This document shows positions 21,125 through 32,088 of a DNA stretch of 51,884 nucleotides, one piece after another. The DNA is taken from the NCBI GenBank assembly GCA_002803225.1, contig NXFV01000644.1, positions 1 through 51,884 of the forward strand, read 5' to 3'. Numbering within the stretch: position 1 is the first letter of the stretch; each line of letters begins with the position of its first letter. The notes under the pieces were generated by a model. The model was given only the letters and a program-made list of their open reading frames with translations, did no database searches and was not told the DNA's origin. A program made the translations under genes and the position numbers. The stretch is from Gamarada debralockiae. Taxonomy: Eukaryota; Ascomycota; Leotiomycetes; Helotiales; Hyphodiscaceae.

Positions 21125-21830
21125 TTAGACTCTCGCGGCAGCAGTATATCCATCTGGGCTGTCAATGGCCGTGGCAGCAGCACGAATAGAATCATCCATC
21201 GTTAAAGTTGGGATAACACCAAGTGGGCTGACAGTATTGTCTGAAGCAGCAATGCCAGCAGCGCTAGAGTTGACACCGACGGCGACACACCCTACAAGCC
21301 CATCGGTGAGCAGATCCAAGGTACGAAATTGAAATAACACTGGAGAACCATCGCCGCTTGCGACGCTTTATCAGAATCCTCGGCATTGGTCGTACGGCTC
21401 AAGGTCGCAGTATGGGTACTGTATGGGCTGAGCGCATAGATCTCGTTGAGGGGCGATTCGTTGAAGAGTTGGCCAATGTCCCGAACGGAGGCCTGGCTGT
21501 AGCTGGAGCTGTTCGTAACGTTTTTCTGCACGGTCAAGTGAACGTGAGTGGAACATGTGGCGTAGTAACCAGAGAAGATAGTCAGGAATTCAGCTATGCC
21601 CTCAGTATCGGTTTTCATTATGCCACGCAGGAACGTTCTTACAGCAGTCAGTACTTCCTCTCTCACAATTCCTGAACGATGACTTACTCTTCATCAGTGG
21701 CACTATCGGCATTCTTGGTGTATCCGTCCATGAGCTCAACGGTATCGGTATCTATGCCAGTGAAGCCAGAGTAACTGCCAGTGGCGTTACACTCCAGATA
21801 GCGAGGCACGTGTCTGGAAGACTGGAAGAC
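21125..21830 (-). pseudogene. unrecognised, probably broken gene
   Basis: Three protein-like stretches on the minus strand: about 21830-21690 (RYLECNATGSYSGFTG, DTVELMDGYTKN), 21666-21292 (VHLTVQKNVTNSSSYSQ, VRDIGQLFNESPLNEIYAL) and 21340-21125 (LVGCVAVGVNSSAAGIAAS). A GTAAGT donor at about 21687 suits an intron between the first two, but the frames do not join cleanly. Composition suggests a secreted Asn/Ser/Thr-rich protein. No family recognised. Confidence 0.35.
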
Positions 21831-23077
21831 TGTCAATAAGTGATAGCTGTGTTTTGAAAGATGAAATATTCACGGCTCACAGGTTTCAACATCGATCACA
21901 CTAATATATTAGATTCAACCTTCTTTGTGCTGTATGCAGTGACAGTATAGATGCATCGTAGTTCCTGTGTATTTTGAGTACATCAAGTAAAAATAGAAAC
22001 AGGAAAAAGAGAAGGGTTTAATGTAAAGATAATCTTTCCGCAAGTTAATAGTCCTTTTCGCGCTACTAAGTGAGCGTACCTAGAACCACCCTAAAAATTT
22101 AGCGAAGCTGTACCCTAAAGCGTCTAAGAGTATAATGGTTAGAGGCTAAAAATCAGTGATTAATAGCCTGTAAAATTAGTGACTAATAATGAATGACAGC
22201 CTATAGAATTAGCGGCTAACAGTGACTGACAGCCTATAAAATTAGCGACACTAGGTACTACAAAATAAAGTACACGCTATATCTATCTAACAGTAGGCTA
22301 GTGCATATTATAGAATTTTAGAAGAGTACACGCTGCAATTACAGGATAGTGTACACTATAGGATTAGAAGAGTGTGCGCTGTATTTACAGGCGAGTGCGT
22401 GCTGTAAAATAAAAAATTAGTGACTTGTTGTATTGAAGATTTAGTGATCCAAAGCCTAAAAGCCCCTATAAAGGAACATTAACGCACCCTTAGTAGAACT
22501 ATCAACTCTCTAGTTAAAACATAATTGCTATGTATTTTCTAGCTAATATATATGGCCCTACATATACCTAGAAACTACATGCTACGGATTAAATTAATAG
22601 TCTAAGCTATAGACTATCAATTTAAAAGTACTAGGAGTCTTAGGGGCAGCCTATAGCGTGCGTCAAAGTATCGAAAATTTCGTAGTGTTTTTAAAGTAGT
22701 TACAGAACACGCTGTTATACATTTTCCTAATTTTTTTACGTGCAAATTGATTTTAAGAAGTTAATTAAGTACTTATTTTGAAAATTATTTTTTAATTATT
22801 TATTTTAGCATATGTTTTGAGCAGTTTATTATGCCTAGGTATTGTGTATCGTTTGTTTTAGTGGGGGTTTCTGTGTCGAATTAGGCAATGATCACGGGAC
22901 CAGGCAAAAAGTCAGATATTAAGTGAGAAACTTATTTACTAGCCTCAGGCAACTACGATAAATCTAGGTTGCATCCACTTTTAATTTACCCCAAGCAAAA
23001 GAAGGAACTAACTTGTATACGACGCGATCGGTGAGACCGAGGTGCGCCGATACTTTGGCGGGGATGGGGGCCAGTAC
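21831..23077. other. AT-rich gap
   Basis: No gene. Strongly AT-rich from about 22000 to 22980, with diverged short repeats (GTGTACACT/GTACACGCT-like words near 22270-22400). It resembles decayed repeat DNA. Confidence 0.55.
22143..22264. repeat. 33-bp tandem repeat, about 3.5 copies
   Basis: GCCTRTARAATTAGYG-type units start at 22166, 22199 and 22232, exactly 33 bases apart, with a more diverged partial copy to the left. Confidence 0.75.
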
Positions 23078-24598
23078 TCAAGCGAAGCCGGCGCTAATCA
23101 CCCAGCTCACGTCGTCGTTAAATGAGGCAGTGGCATCAAACGTGTCAACGCCGCCGTTGCTCGCGGCGTAGAGCACGTTGTTGTAGTGGCGGAAATAGCG
23201 GGTAGGATAGCTCCAGGATCGAATCGAGTTACCCTGGCCGTTGATGCCGGCCTGCGGGCAGAACGTGGCATCTTCGTGGAACTGCTTGGTGCCGTCGTTG
23301 GCGTTGAGCAGGAGCACGAAGTTATAGTGCCGTATGTAGCTGCCGGGGGTATCGTTGGACTCAAACGAGAAGCAGGCGCTGTTGCCAAGGCCGGTGCGAA
23401 CCGTCCAGCTAGCCTGCTGTTTGAGGGCGGTGGTGCTGGACGACGAGACGACCTGGGTGTTGACGGTGGAGCCGGTGTGTGCGATGTAGCGTGTCGTGCA
23501 GCAGGCCGTAGTGGCCCGCAGCGAGATCGAGGAACCGACAGTGAGCGCCGGGCCGCTGGTCAATGACGTGATAGCGTATTTGGCGGCTACGATGTTAGCC
23601 TGCACCGAGTTCTCGGTAGCATCGGACGGATAGCCGGAGGTCATCACGCCCTCGTAGAACGTGCCCTGGGCGCCGTTGCTGTTGTCGCCGCCGATGCCGA
23701 GAATGATAGCGCCTTCTTTGCTCATTGGGTTGTAGCCAGACACGCTTGGGCGCGCCCCACTGTAGTACGTTGACAGCGAGCCGGACGTGGCGTCGGCGCC
23801 GCGGATCGCCCACTGGTTTGGCTCCCCCTTGACGGCCGCAGTGACGAAACGGTACGAGATCGACGGGTCGCCAGCGTTATTGCTAGCGCTAGAGCCAGAG
23901 AACAGGCCGTTTTCGAGATCGGCCATGACCCAAGGGCCGCTGCCGGAGCCAGTGCCCCAGACGGTGTTGTCGCCAAAGTAGATGGCCTCCATGTGGCCGT
24001 TGCCCGTATCGTGACTGCTGGTCTCGGCGTTGCCGTAGTCGAAGCAGCAGCCGCCGTTGTAGTGGGTCCCGTCGAGGACCGCGTACATGCCCTCCGCCGC
24101 GTCGCCTGTAGCTATGCCGCTGGCAGCATTGTTGCGGTAGCCGGTGCCGGGTGAGATGAAGACGCCGTACGCCTTCTGACCGTTCAGCGTGACCGGTGCG
24201 CCAATCGCGCTGGCCAGGTTGTCGTAGCCATTGGATTCCGGGCCGTTGAAGCCGCCGGGCGGAGCCTGGGTGAGGTGATTACCGCGGCCGGACTGGTCGT
24301 AAATGATCGTAATGAGGCAGGTCGTGCCGGCGCAGAAGGAGTCTTGGGCGGCGGCATTGGCGACACCGCCGGCGGACAGCGGCGCGATGGTGGTCGTGGT
24401 GCCGTCGGAGCCGCGTTTCACCTGGTAGAGTGGGCCGGTATAGGAGCTGTACAGGGCGCGAGTGGTGCTGTGCGCGGCGACGCAGGGCGTGCCGCCGGAG
24501 GAGTAGATGTCGCAGGGCCCAGCGGCGACAAGGGAGCCCGTGGCAACAAGGCCTAGAGCGAGTACGCAGGTGCGTTCGAGGCTTGGTCGTGAGAACAT
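23078..24598 (-). CDS. abfB: GH54 alpha-L-arabinofuranosidase B
   Basis: A single uninterrupted frame of 506 residues, the usual length for this family. Signal peptide about 1-26, ending LVAAG before PCDIYSSGGTPCVAAHS. The GH54 catalytic domain spans about 27-345. Glu229 in VMADLENGLFSG and Asp305 in GIGGDNSNGAQG are 76 residues apart, matching the nucleophile and acid/base pair known in Aspergillus AbfB. A CBM42 arabinose-binding domain (about 350-506) follows, with YIRHYNFVLLL and YFRHYNNVLYAA repeats. Secreted; releases terminal arabinofuranose from arabinoxylan and arabinan. The gene is visibly much more G+C-rich than the AT-rich DNA on both sides. Confidence 0.97.
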   Translation of the reverse strand: MFSRPSLERTCVLALGLVATGSLVAAGPCDIYSSGGTPCVAAHSTTRALYSSYTGPLYQVKRGSDGTTTTIAPLSAGGVANAAAQDSFCAGTTCLITIIYDQSGRGNHLTQAPPGGFNGPESNGYDNLASAIGAPVTLNGQKAYGVFISPGTGYRNNAASGIATGDAAEGMYAVLDGTHYNGGCCFDYGNAETSSHDTGNGHMEAIYFGDNTVWGTGSGSGPWVMADLENGLFSGSSASNNAGDPSISYRFVTAAVKGEPNQWAIRGADATSGSLSTYYSGARPSVSGYNPMSKEGAIILGIGGDNSNGAQGTFYEGVMTSGYPSDATENSVQANIVAAKYAITSLTSGPALTVGSSISLRATTACCTTRYIAHTGSTVNTQVVSSSSTTALKQQASWTVRTGLGNSACFSFESNDTPGSYIRHYNFVLLLNANDGTKQFHEDATFCPQAGINGQGNSIRSWSYPTRYFRHYNNVLYAASNGGVDTFDATASFNDDVSWVISAGFA

Positions 24599-25078
24599 GT
24601 CTGATCACTTTTGGTGGGGAACCGGTGGGGACGGGCACGCCTGTGAGCGTTTTGATATCGACGAGAAGCTTAAACGGCCACCAAAGCAGAACGGCTACGT
24701 TGTAAGGTATAAGCCGTGTGGTGCCTGGCGTGCCTTTTTATAATTTTCATCTAATCTATTACTATGTCCGTTTTCTAGATTAAGGTTGGCACGCGTTACT
24801 AAAGTGGCGGGAATTTCCTCCAATAATTATAGATAGAGTATACATTTTTTGCTAATGCTACTTACCATTATGCGAGGTGCATTCGGAACGGCCCAGATAA
24901 CCCCGTCGAAGTGGTGCTGTCGCTCTCCAGCATTGCACGAAGAGGGCCTCGTGACACACGTGAGACTGCTTCTCGCGAGCATCAGAGGTGGAATTAAACG
25001 TTCCGTCCAACTCGTGGTCTTCGGATATTCTGATGAGTGATTATGCTGGGGTATCTGTCAGTACGTCTACCCAGATGT
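24599..25078. other. abfB promoter region and gap
   Basis: No supported gene. It holds the upstream region of the arabinofuranosidase gene; an AT-rich segment runs about 24735-24860. Confidence 0.5.
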
Positions 25079-25573
25079 GGAGATGTACTATGCACGCCAA
25101 TCAGCAGCACGCAAGTCAATCTTAGATCTGCGGAGTAAAACAGCTGATTCAATAGCCGCAGATAGTTTATATCCAATATCGGAATCCAAGGCCCCAAGTA
25201 TAGAGATATACTATGCGCGCCAATCAGCAGCACGCAAGCTGATCCTAGTGATTAGATCTGCGGGGTAAAAACGGCAATAGCCGCAGATAGTTTATATCCA
25301 ATATCGGAATCCAAGACCCTAGAGATGTACTATACGCGCCAATCAGCAGCACGCAAGCTGATCTTGGTGATTAGACCTGCGGAGTAAACGGAGGATCCTG
25401 TAGCCGCAGATAGTTTATATCCAATATCGGAATCCAAGGCCCTAAAGATGTACTATGCGCGTCAATCAGCAGCACGCAAGCTGGTCTTAGTGATTAGATC
25501 TGCAGAGTAAAACGGCGGATCCAGTAGCCGCAGGTACGAGTAGTTCATATCCAATGGAATCCGGGGCCCCAGA
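25079..25573. repeat. 119-123-bp tandem repeat, four copies
   Basis: Four head-to-tail copies; the word AGATRTACTA starts at 25081, 25204, 25323 and 25446. Each copy holds CCAATCAGCAGCACGCAAG (one base differs in the last copy), then ATCTGCGG, about 20-25 variable bases, and CCGCAGAT, so most copies contain an 8-bp inverted pair. The shared block TATCCAATATCGGAATCCA ends copies 1-3. The last copy is diverged. Open frames through it are repeat artefacts. Confidence 0.95.
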
Positions 25574-26369
25574 CCGCCAACAACTGCCGAATTGAGTTGC
25601 CCACCTGGAAGCAGGACTGGTCTGTGCGCAAAATCACTTTGATGGGTGACCGGATTTGTGGCCATAAATGGGTCAAAATTGCGGGGTTAACCGAAAAAGC
25701 TCCTGCCTAGTAAGTTAGTTCCTAAAATGAAGGAGAACAAACCGAGTTGACTTACTTTGATCTTCATCCAAAAGCGCCAATTAATATTATACGCCACTAT
25801 AAAACCCAATACGAACAGAAAGGGAGCGCCTAACCCAAGGCTTGGTCCTAGGATCAATCGCAAATTTGGCCCTTTCTGAGCTGGCTTAGGGCTGGGCTTT
25901 GTCATATCCACGCCTGGCAACCCATTATACGAAAAAGTCATGCTGTGGTGGGGCTGTTTTGCGGATCCAATTCGCGGGGTAGAACGCGGCTGGACATTTG
26001 TATTGCGTAGGCTGTATCTGCCAGCAGTCAGGTCACATGCAATATCAGCCACAAAACGTCAGCCGCCTGGTCAGGCGACAGGTACGATGGCCGACGATTT
26101 TGAAATCGGGACGCCGCCCCTTAAGTAAGCGCTACCTGCATTCTTCAGTCGCGATAATAAATTCGCTTCAAATTTAATTATCCCGAAAGCTATATGCAAT
26201 AAGAGGGCTGCTTCTCTTCTATCCCATAAGCCTTTAATTGAGGATTTCGTATGTTGGGCTGATATTAAAATATGACTTTGAAAACAGAGATTTTGGCGTT
26301 CTGAGCTCTCGCTTAGGCGTGTCCCAATTTCAAAACCATCGGCCTTCGTATATTGCGTTAAGAGTAGAT
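25574..26369. other. gap with a doubtful membrane-protein frame
   Basis: A minus frame at 26052-25687 encodes one hydrophobic helix (LRLILGPSLGLGAPFLFVLG) followed by a GTAAGT donor and a CTAACTTACTAG acceptor-like site. This could be the 3' end of a small single-pass protein. It lacks an ATG at the frame start, and a family is not recognised, so I do not call it. Confidence 0.3.
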
Positions 26370-27230
26370 AGACTCTGGCGAGTACTGCCAATTCGTGCAA
26401 TTATGCCGTCGTCCTCAAGCCATGTTCGGCGAAGGAGGCACCTTCCCGCATCCATTCCGGGAGCGTGTAATTCTTCATGAGAGTTCATTTGATCATCACG
26501 CGTCTGGCATGCTTAATGACGGTGGTCGCAGGTTGTCTGGGACTCAAGTGTTCTTTCCAAACTTCAGTATTGCCGATACCCCGTCCTGATGCGGCAAGCT
26601 TTGCAACGTCATAAGAAAGGGACCTTTGGTATCCAGATGAGGGCGATGTATAGAGCTTTCATACAGACTCATGAAAAATTCGCAACCAAACAGGCTTCGA
26701 CATTTCCTTGGTTTAGAGTAAAGAGCGAGACCTGGAATATCTGCTGCAGCTGGTGGTACTTGATAGACGCTTCAATTCCTGCTTGCGGGTGCTGCCGGGT
26801 TCGTGAAAAATACCGCCAGATGCCATGCAACACTTGGCAAGATGACGCCCTGCTCGAAAAGTCCACGTAGATAGCAAATCATCCGCCATGCTCTTTACAA
26901 GCGTTGGGGCATCCTCTAGCCTCTGCAAAATGACACCTTACGTAGAACATGACGGCTTCTGTTTGCAGGTCGAAAGGTGAACGCGGTAGAGTTACATTCA
27001 GATTGCTCGCCTGCTCAATTTCCGGAGTCGAACGAGGTCCTCTGGGACGCTTTTTTGGGACCGCTTGCATGCGGGTTCTCGGTATGCAATACGGAGAAGG
27101 CTTGTCGGGCCCCATAGCAGAGTCGCCAGGACTTGGCGCATCTCTGACACACTGGCCGCGTCTCGCCACACTGCAGTAACGGATCAGCTACGAGTGCGCT
27201 CACGACAGCGATGAGGTGCAGGGGAGTCAC
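26370..27230 (-). pseudogene. Zn2Cys6 transcription-factor relic
   Basis: Minus-strand remains of a fungal regulator scattered over several frames. First is half a zinc cluster (CGETRPVCQRCAKS...C), then a linker (AFSVLHTENPHASGPKK / KRPRGPRSTPEIEQ). Fungal transcription-factor-domain text follows: PFDLQTEAVMFYVRCHFAEA, MADDLLSTWTF, SRTRQHPQAGIEASIKYHQL, FTLNQGNVEACLVANF, MSLYESSIHRPHLDTKGPF and YTLPEWMREGASF. The first frame change lies in an A6 run near 27046-27051, where one A too many would explain it; at least four more shifts or stops follow. The N-terminal half of the cluster is not readable. It is clearly non-functional as written. Confidence 0.8.
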
Positions 27231-27888
27231 TTGCCTTGATTCGTTGAGTTCTACACGGCTGGCATCCGGTACTTGGGAATGGCATGATAGAAAATCAGAA
27301 AATCGGCAGGATGAAGTCTGCCCCGCAAATAGCCCAGGTAGTTGATGACTGTCATCGATTGACGTCCAGGTATGTTGGTATATACAGGCGACCTGGAACG
27401 CGAGCTATCTACTCGAATCGTATCGCGATGTTTCCGTGAGGGCAGCTTAACTCCGTTCATGCGCGTTACCCTCCGTACGGTCGTACTCGGGGATACACGT
27501 GCGTCGTCGCGAGTTTCGCCCGAGACAGTCTAGCGTTTGTCTTGCTCCTTCTCCCAACCTTGTTCCTCAAGTCCACTTTGTACCGTGAGTTTCTCCCGGG
27601 ATGGAGTAGCTCCTACTCACTCGATAATGCCTGATCTTTTCAGACATCCAGCTCATACATACTCTGGTTTAGCTGTTCGCGGGTTACTCCCGAGAGGAAT
27701 TGGCTTCCGTTAAACTTGCCAATGCGGTTGAGGATGAGGAACACATACAAGCCGAGGCCGACGAGCGCCACCCAGCAGTGCAATACTATTTCGTCTATAA
27801 GGTACGGAATCCTCAATTCGATCCAACCAAAGTTCTTCCACCAAATCATCTTGCCGAAATTACAGCGTCTTCCTCAAACATTCTCAGG
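27231..27888. other. gap with a doubtful membrane-protein frame
   Basis: No supported gene. A minus frame at 27849-27640 has a hydrophobic run (CWVALVGLGLYVFLILNRIG) and could be a terminal exon of something lost, but it lacks partners. Confidence 0.35.
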
Positions 27889-28684
27889 ATGTCTTCAACC
27901 ACGGTCCTCATTACTGGTGAGCATATCAGATATAAAATTGATCAGCTGATGTGATGTAGGTGCCAATTCCGTGGTGGGCTTTGCTGCCACAAAGGTCATA
28001 GCCAGTGCATCCGAGAACTTACATGTCATTACGGCTTACCAGTCTCATGAAAAGGCGGAGAGTGCCAAAGCAGAGAGTGCCGAGGCAGAGCTCGAGGCAG
28101 CCGTGATAAAGGGCACTCTGTCAATCGTGTAGCTTAATGTCACCGACTAGAAATTGATTGAGCAAGCCACCGAACTCGTTCAGACAAAATTTGGGGAAAC
28201 TAGACGTCCTCATGAACAATGCTGCACTTGGAAGCCTGGATTCCGACGTGAAAACACGCTTTCAAGCGACCATGGAGGCCAACATGACTGGACCTTTCAT
28301 GGTAGCGGCAGCTTTCGGACCATTGTTGCTGAAGTCCTCAAAGCCGTATTCCCTCTACGTGAGCAGTGGTGCAGGATCATTGAGTCGGTTTCCGCTCCAT
28401 CACCTATCCCGGGCGGAGAAGCTTATATGGTGGGCAAGTCGGCCCTTAACATGCTTATTTTACTGGAGTGGTATAGGTTCAAGGTCAAAGGACTCAAAAC
28501 ATTGGCGGTGTGCCCAGGATTCGTGAGATCTAACCTCCGTGGTACAAGCGAAGAAACCAGGAGTGGGTGGAGCAGAGCTGGGGATTCAATGGTCTCTGGA
28601 CAGCTCATCCTGAGCATCATAGAAGGAAAGCGAGATGCAGGCGCAGGCGGTTTTGTTCAAAAGGATGATACCTATCCTTGGTGA
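27889..28684 (+). pseudogene. short-chain dehydrogenase/reductase relic
   Basis: A Rossmann-fold SDR starting at ATG 27889 with a 43-bp intron (27917-27959, GTGAGC...GTAG) that rebuilds the cofactor motif TGANSVVGFAATK. Also visible are LDVLMNNAALGS, YVSSGAGS (catalytic serine), YMVGKSALNM (Tyr-x3-Lys), VCPGFVRSNLRG and the C-terminal GGFVQKDDTYPW. Two in-frame TAG codons at 28130 and 28148 replace what look like CAG glutamines (SIV*LNVTD*KLIEQA). An extra G in the GGGG run at 28193-28196 and another shift near 28380-28400 break the frame. Non-functional as written. Confidence 0.85.
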
Positions 28685-29864
28685 TGATGAAGTCGTCCTG
28701 TGGTCCAGTCGATTCCTGCATTCCGCACTTACGGCGGGATCCTCTACTTGCAGTGCACGTTAAGTCCAGGCGATCGTCAAAGTCCGAGATAGAAGCATTG
28801 GATATTCACAACGATATTGAGTTCCATACTTCTCAGGTATGCCATCTTTTTTCGACTAGCCGCACTTGCCATTCTCGTAGAAAAGCCGGCATTGCCACAT
28901 GAACACTCCATGACCGTCAAATGCATTCAAACAAGACAACATCGATAAACAGGTATAGCAATACATCAATAAGTCAACAAGGAGTCAAACGAAGAGTAAG
29001 TTACGAGACATCAGAAGCCACCTCCAGACAAGTAAATCCATTCGCTTGCCGCTCCTCACTTGAACTCGAACTTGATAATTGAAATGCAGTTTGCTTAAAC
29101 TCGTTCATACGCGACAAAAAACGGCTACACAAGCCTGGAAACAAATGGACAGCTCAATATGAGGATCCACAGAGACATTCCCTGGGGCGAAGAAATCTGT
29201 GCCGGAAGAGGAGCTAGAAGAGGTTACTCAACCTTCTCTTACTCAGCACGCAGCATATTCATCTCGCAACTTCATCCCTTGCTAGAGAGCCTTCAGTATC
29301 AAAGGCCTCTCTACCTTCTCGTAGCGATCAAGGCAATCCGTTCAAGCACATCTGCCGCCGCGAAGGCAAACCTATCCATAATGCATGTAGAAGTAGAAGT
29401 AGGAAACTAGCAGTGTTTGCTGGCTTGTACACTTCCGTGAAGGATCCTCCCGAAACGTTGGAAGCTTCAGGGCAGGTGATTGGTTTGGACAGGGGCAGAA
29501 GATATTCCAAAAAAGGGAGCTGCTAAGACAACAGCGGGAATCCAGCATCCCAGTGCCTGTCTTTGAAACAACCCCCATAATCAGTATAGCGACGATGAGA
29601 TAGAAAAAATAGAGTGGTACTGTGGTACTTGGTTGGAGATTAGAACACAGGATACTAGTCGTTGATCAGTCTTCCTTCCCTGGCGACCATAGACACAACT
29701 ACTTTCGAACTAGCACTCTTTCAGCAGAAAATATCAACCCAGAATTCCCAGAAGGCAAACATTGGATTGCTGAATCGACCGCTAACTTTGTCAGGGGATT
29801 TAAAAATCTCGTGAGACGGTGAGAAGGAACATTCGGCGGTGAGAAGGAACATTCGGCGGTGTTA
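28685..29864. other. intergenic
   Basis: No supported gene. Frames up to 91 codons show no domain. A 20-bp unit (CGGTGAGAAGGAACATTCGG) is repeated directly at 29817-29836 and 29837-29856, just beyond the 3' end of the Zn2Cys6 gene. Confidence 0.5.
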
Positions 29865-31602
29865 TCAGGGGGCCGCCACAAGATGTTTTCTCGCCGTTCG
29901 CTCACGCCGTGCCTTTGCAGTAGAAACCAACACAAATGCTTGTTTAATGCCCATGGTATGACCAATGCTTTCAAGCAGGCTCATGACCCAAACGTGCATA
30001 TCCTCCGACACATATTCTGAGCTGGCGACGATTGTCAATGGCCAGAGGAGGTCGAATGCTCCGATTATCTCTGGTCGAGGGAGGCTCTTGTCGGGTTGCG
30101 TGTTGTAGTTGCAGAGATGAAACGGAACGCTAACGCATATATCTGTGGCCATCTGTCGGAGGATGGTGGCGGACTGGAGTTGTAGCCTTGCAAAGTCCAT
30201 TGCAGACTGAACGGGAAGCCTAGCAAGATGCTGCTGTATTGCTTCATGCACCATTATTCGTGTCCAACGATAATGACTCCAGGCTCTCGAAATCCAGATA
30301 TCGTGGTAGTGGTGGAGCTGTCCTGCAAAGGTGTTTGCGCACCTTTCAGTAGTATTTCTAGTCGTGAAAGTCCAATGAGATGGGAGGTCTTCAATCCATT
30401 TCGTGAGATCAGCTTCAATGAGAAGGAGCTTTTGTAGAATTGCCACCGGCTCTTCGATTTCTTTCTTCTTGACAGATGCGCGAAGGGAAACGAACTTGAA
30501 AAGCGTATCGGCTAAAGCGCAAGCTGGAAACTCCATTTCCTCCTTGAAGGAACGTTTGATCCGAGACCAATCGACAATGGGGCTAGGGTTAGGTTCATCA
30601 TTTTGAATGTATCTCATGAACTTTTTATCATCAGCATGCTGGGGAAACGGCCATTTGAATGAGAATCTAGTAGGACGCACTGTGGAAAAGCAGATCCGGA
30701 GGATCTTTCTGAGACTGCCTTTATTTTCAAAATTCTGTGATCCTCGGAGGGCGACTAATGATGCCGCACCATTAAGATGATCCAATGATGATTTTGTTGA
30801 TCGAGGATCGTACGTGACCATCTAGAAATTGTGAGCTTTGCAGACTCTCGAAAGAGATATACGAATCGTCCACTCACTTCGAACAACCATAACATCATTA
30901 CTGTCCTCAGCATTGTATCTGATCGAGCCTTCTTCGGATCTTGGAGCGCCAACATCGTTTGTCGTAAGACCGATGATAGCTTCTTTCTTGCCCTGACCAT
31001 TATGTCCTGGCTGCTTCTCACGTTGGACAGGGCGGCCAAACCAACAGAAGTCAAGGCATCGCGCATGATTTCGCTCATTGAAGCATTCTTCCATGTTTTG
31101 GTTGAAGAGTAATCTGGATGACCATTTGGCAACGTTGAATCAACCACAACGTAGTGGCTGAAAATGAAATAGAAGCCTTGGTCTTCGATGGATACAGGGA
31201 AGGTAGAGTAAGGGAGGAAGGAGATGGATAATATATCTGAGGAAGAATCGTTCATCCTCTCAGGGCTTTTGACAATTCCAAGTGTCGAGGTCTCGTCTGA
31301 GGATTTAAATCTAGTATGCCCCGGATCCCCTTTCTTCCACTCCAGTCGAGAACGTGCCTTTCGGGCAACATTTCGACTTTCATCCCTGATGACAACGGCG
31401 CCAGGGTCCCGGTATCCCGAACAGGCCTTGTCTGCCCTTGAGCATTGGGAACAACCCGGTTTTACTTGATCACACTTACAGAAACGTCAGTATCCGTCCG
31501 AGAGATTGAATGGCTGATCCGAGTAGACTTTGTGAATCTGACCTTGATCCTCCTCACTCTACACTCCAAACAGGCTCGACTTGGCCTCCCGCAGAACACC
31601 AT
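29865..31602 (-). CDS. Zn2Cys6 transcription factor
   Basis: Three exons (31602-31543, 31474-30878, 30821-29865) with introns of 68 bp (GTCAGA...TAAG) and 56 bp (GTGAGT...CTAG) give 537 residues. The first splice lies inside the zinc cluster and completes a canonical C-x2-C-x6-C-x6-C-x2-C-x6-C pattern at Cys11, 14, 21, 28, 31 and 38 (ACLECRVRRIK joined to CDQVKPGCSQC). A fungal-specific regulator body follows (ALTSVGLAALSNVRSSQDIM, LRTVMMLWLFE, LPSHWTF). Nuclear DNA-binding activator or repressor. It is divergent from the MFS gene at 32089 across 486 bp and probably regulates it. The first donor, GTCAGA, is not typical. Confidence 0.9.
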
Positions 31603-32088
31603 AGTAATAGAATCAAGCTGAGTAACATTTCTAGGGAGAAAAGTGTTGTGCTTGCTCCTCAAGGGAGTGTAACTACGGAGAATTAAAAAGGTCGTCAGCG
31701 GCGGTTTATTTACGCAGGTCGGAGGCGCTAGTCCTAAAATGGGCTACCATATCGTCTCCAACGCTAGGTCCCCTTTTGATCGATCTCATTGGCCCTTTAG
31801 TTTTCCCATGTTTCCTGTAGCTCTCAAAAGCAGAGTTAAACCGATCCAAGGATGGAGTTAATTGTGTCCTCCTAAAAACCGAATACACCGGAAGTCCCTT
31901 CTGTTTCCACCGACGTCTACGTTTTGGAGGTAGCTGTTCGCCGCTACTGGCAGTTGAAAAGCTGATATAAAGTTCTTTTCACTCACTGCCGTCGACATTC
32001 CCGTTTACTTTCAACTGCTCTAACATTCATAAATTGTGTAATTTTTCTTTTTCGCTGAAGCTCTGTTGTGGCTTTCAAAGTTATTTAC
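31603..32088. promoter_or_regulatory. divergent promoter between TF and MFS genes
   Basis: 486-bp shared upstream region of two divergent genes. CGG-type triplets suited to zinc-cluster binding are present (CGGCGG near 31700, CACCGG near 31888), but no exact palindromic site was picked out. A TATA-like AT-rich stretch lies near 32025-32050 before the MFS ATG. Confidence 0.5.

Noticed and set aside
23186..23566. Plus-strand frames of 93-126 codons opposite abfB
   Set aside because: Shadow frames of a GC-rich gene.
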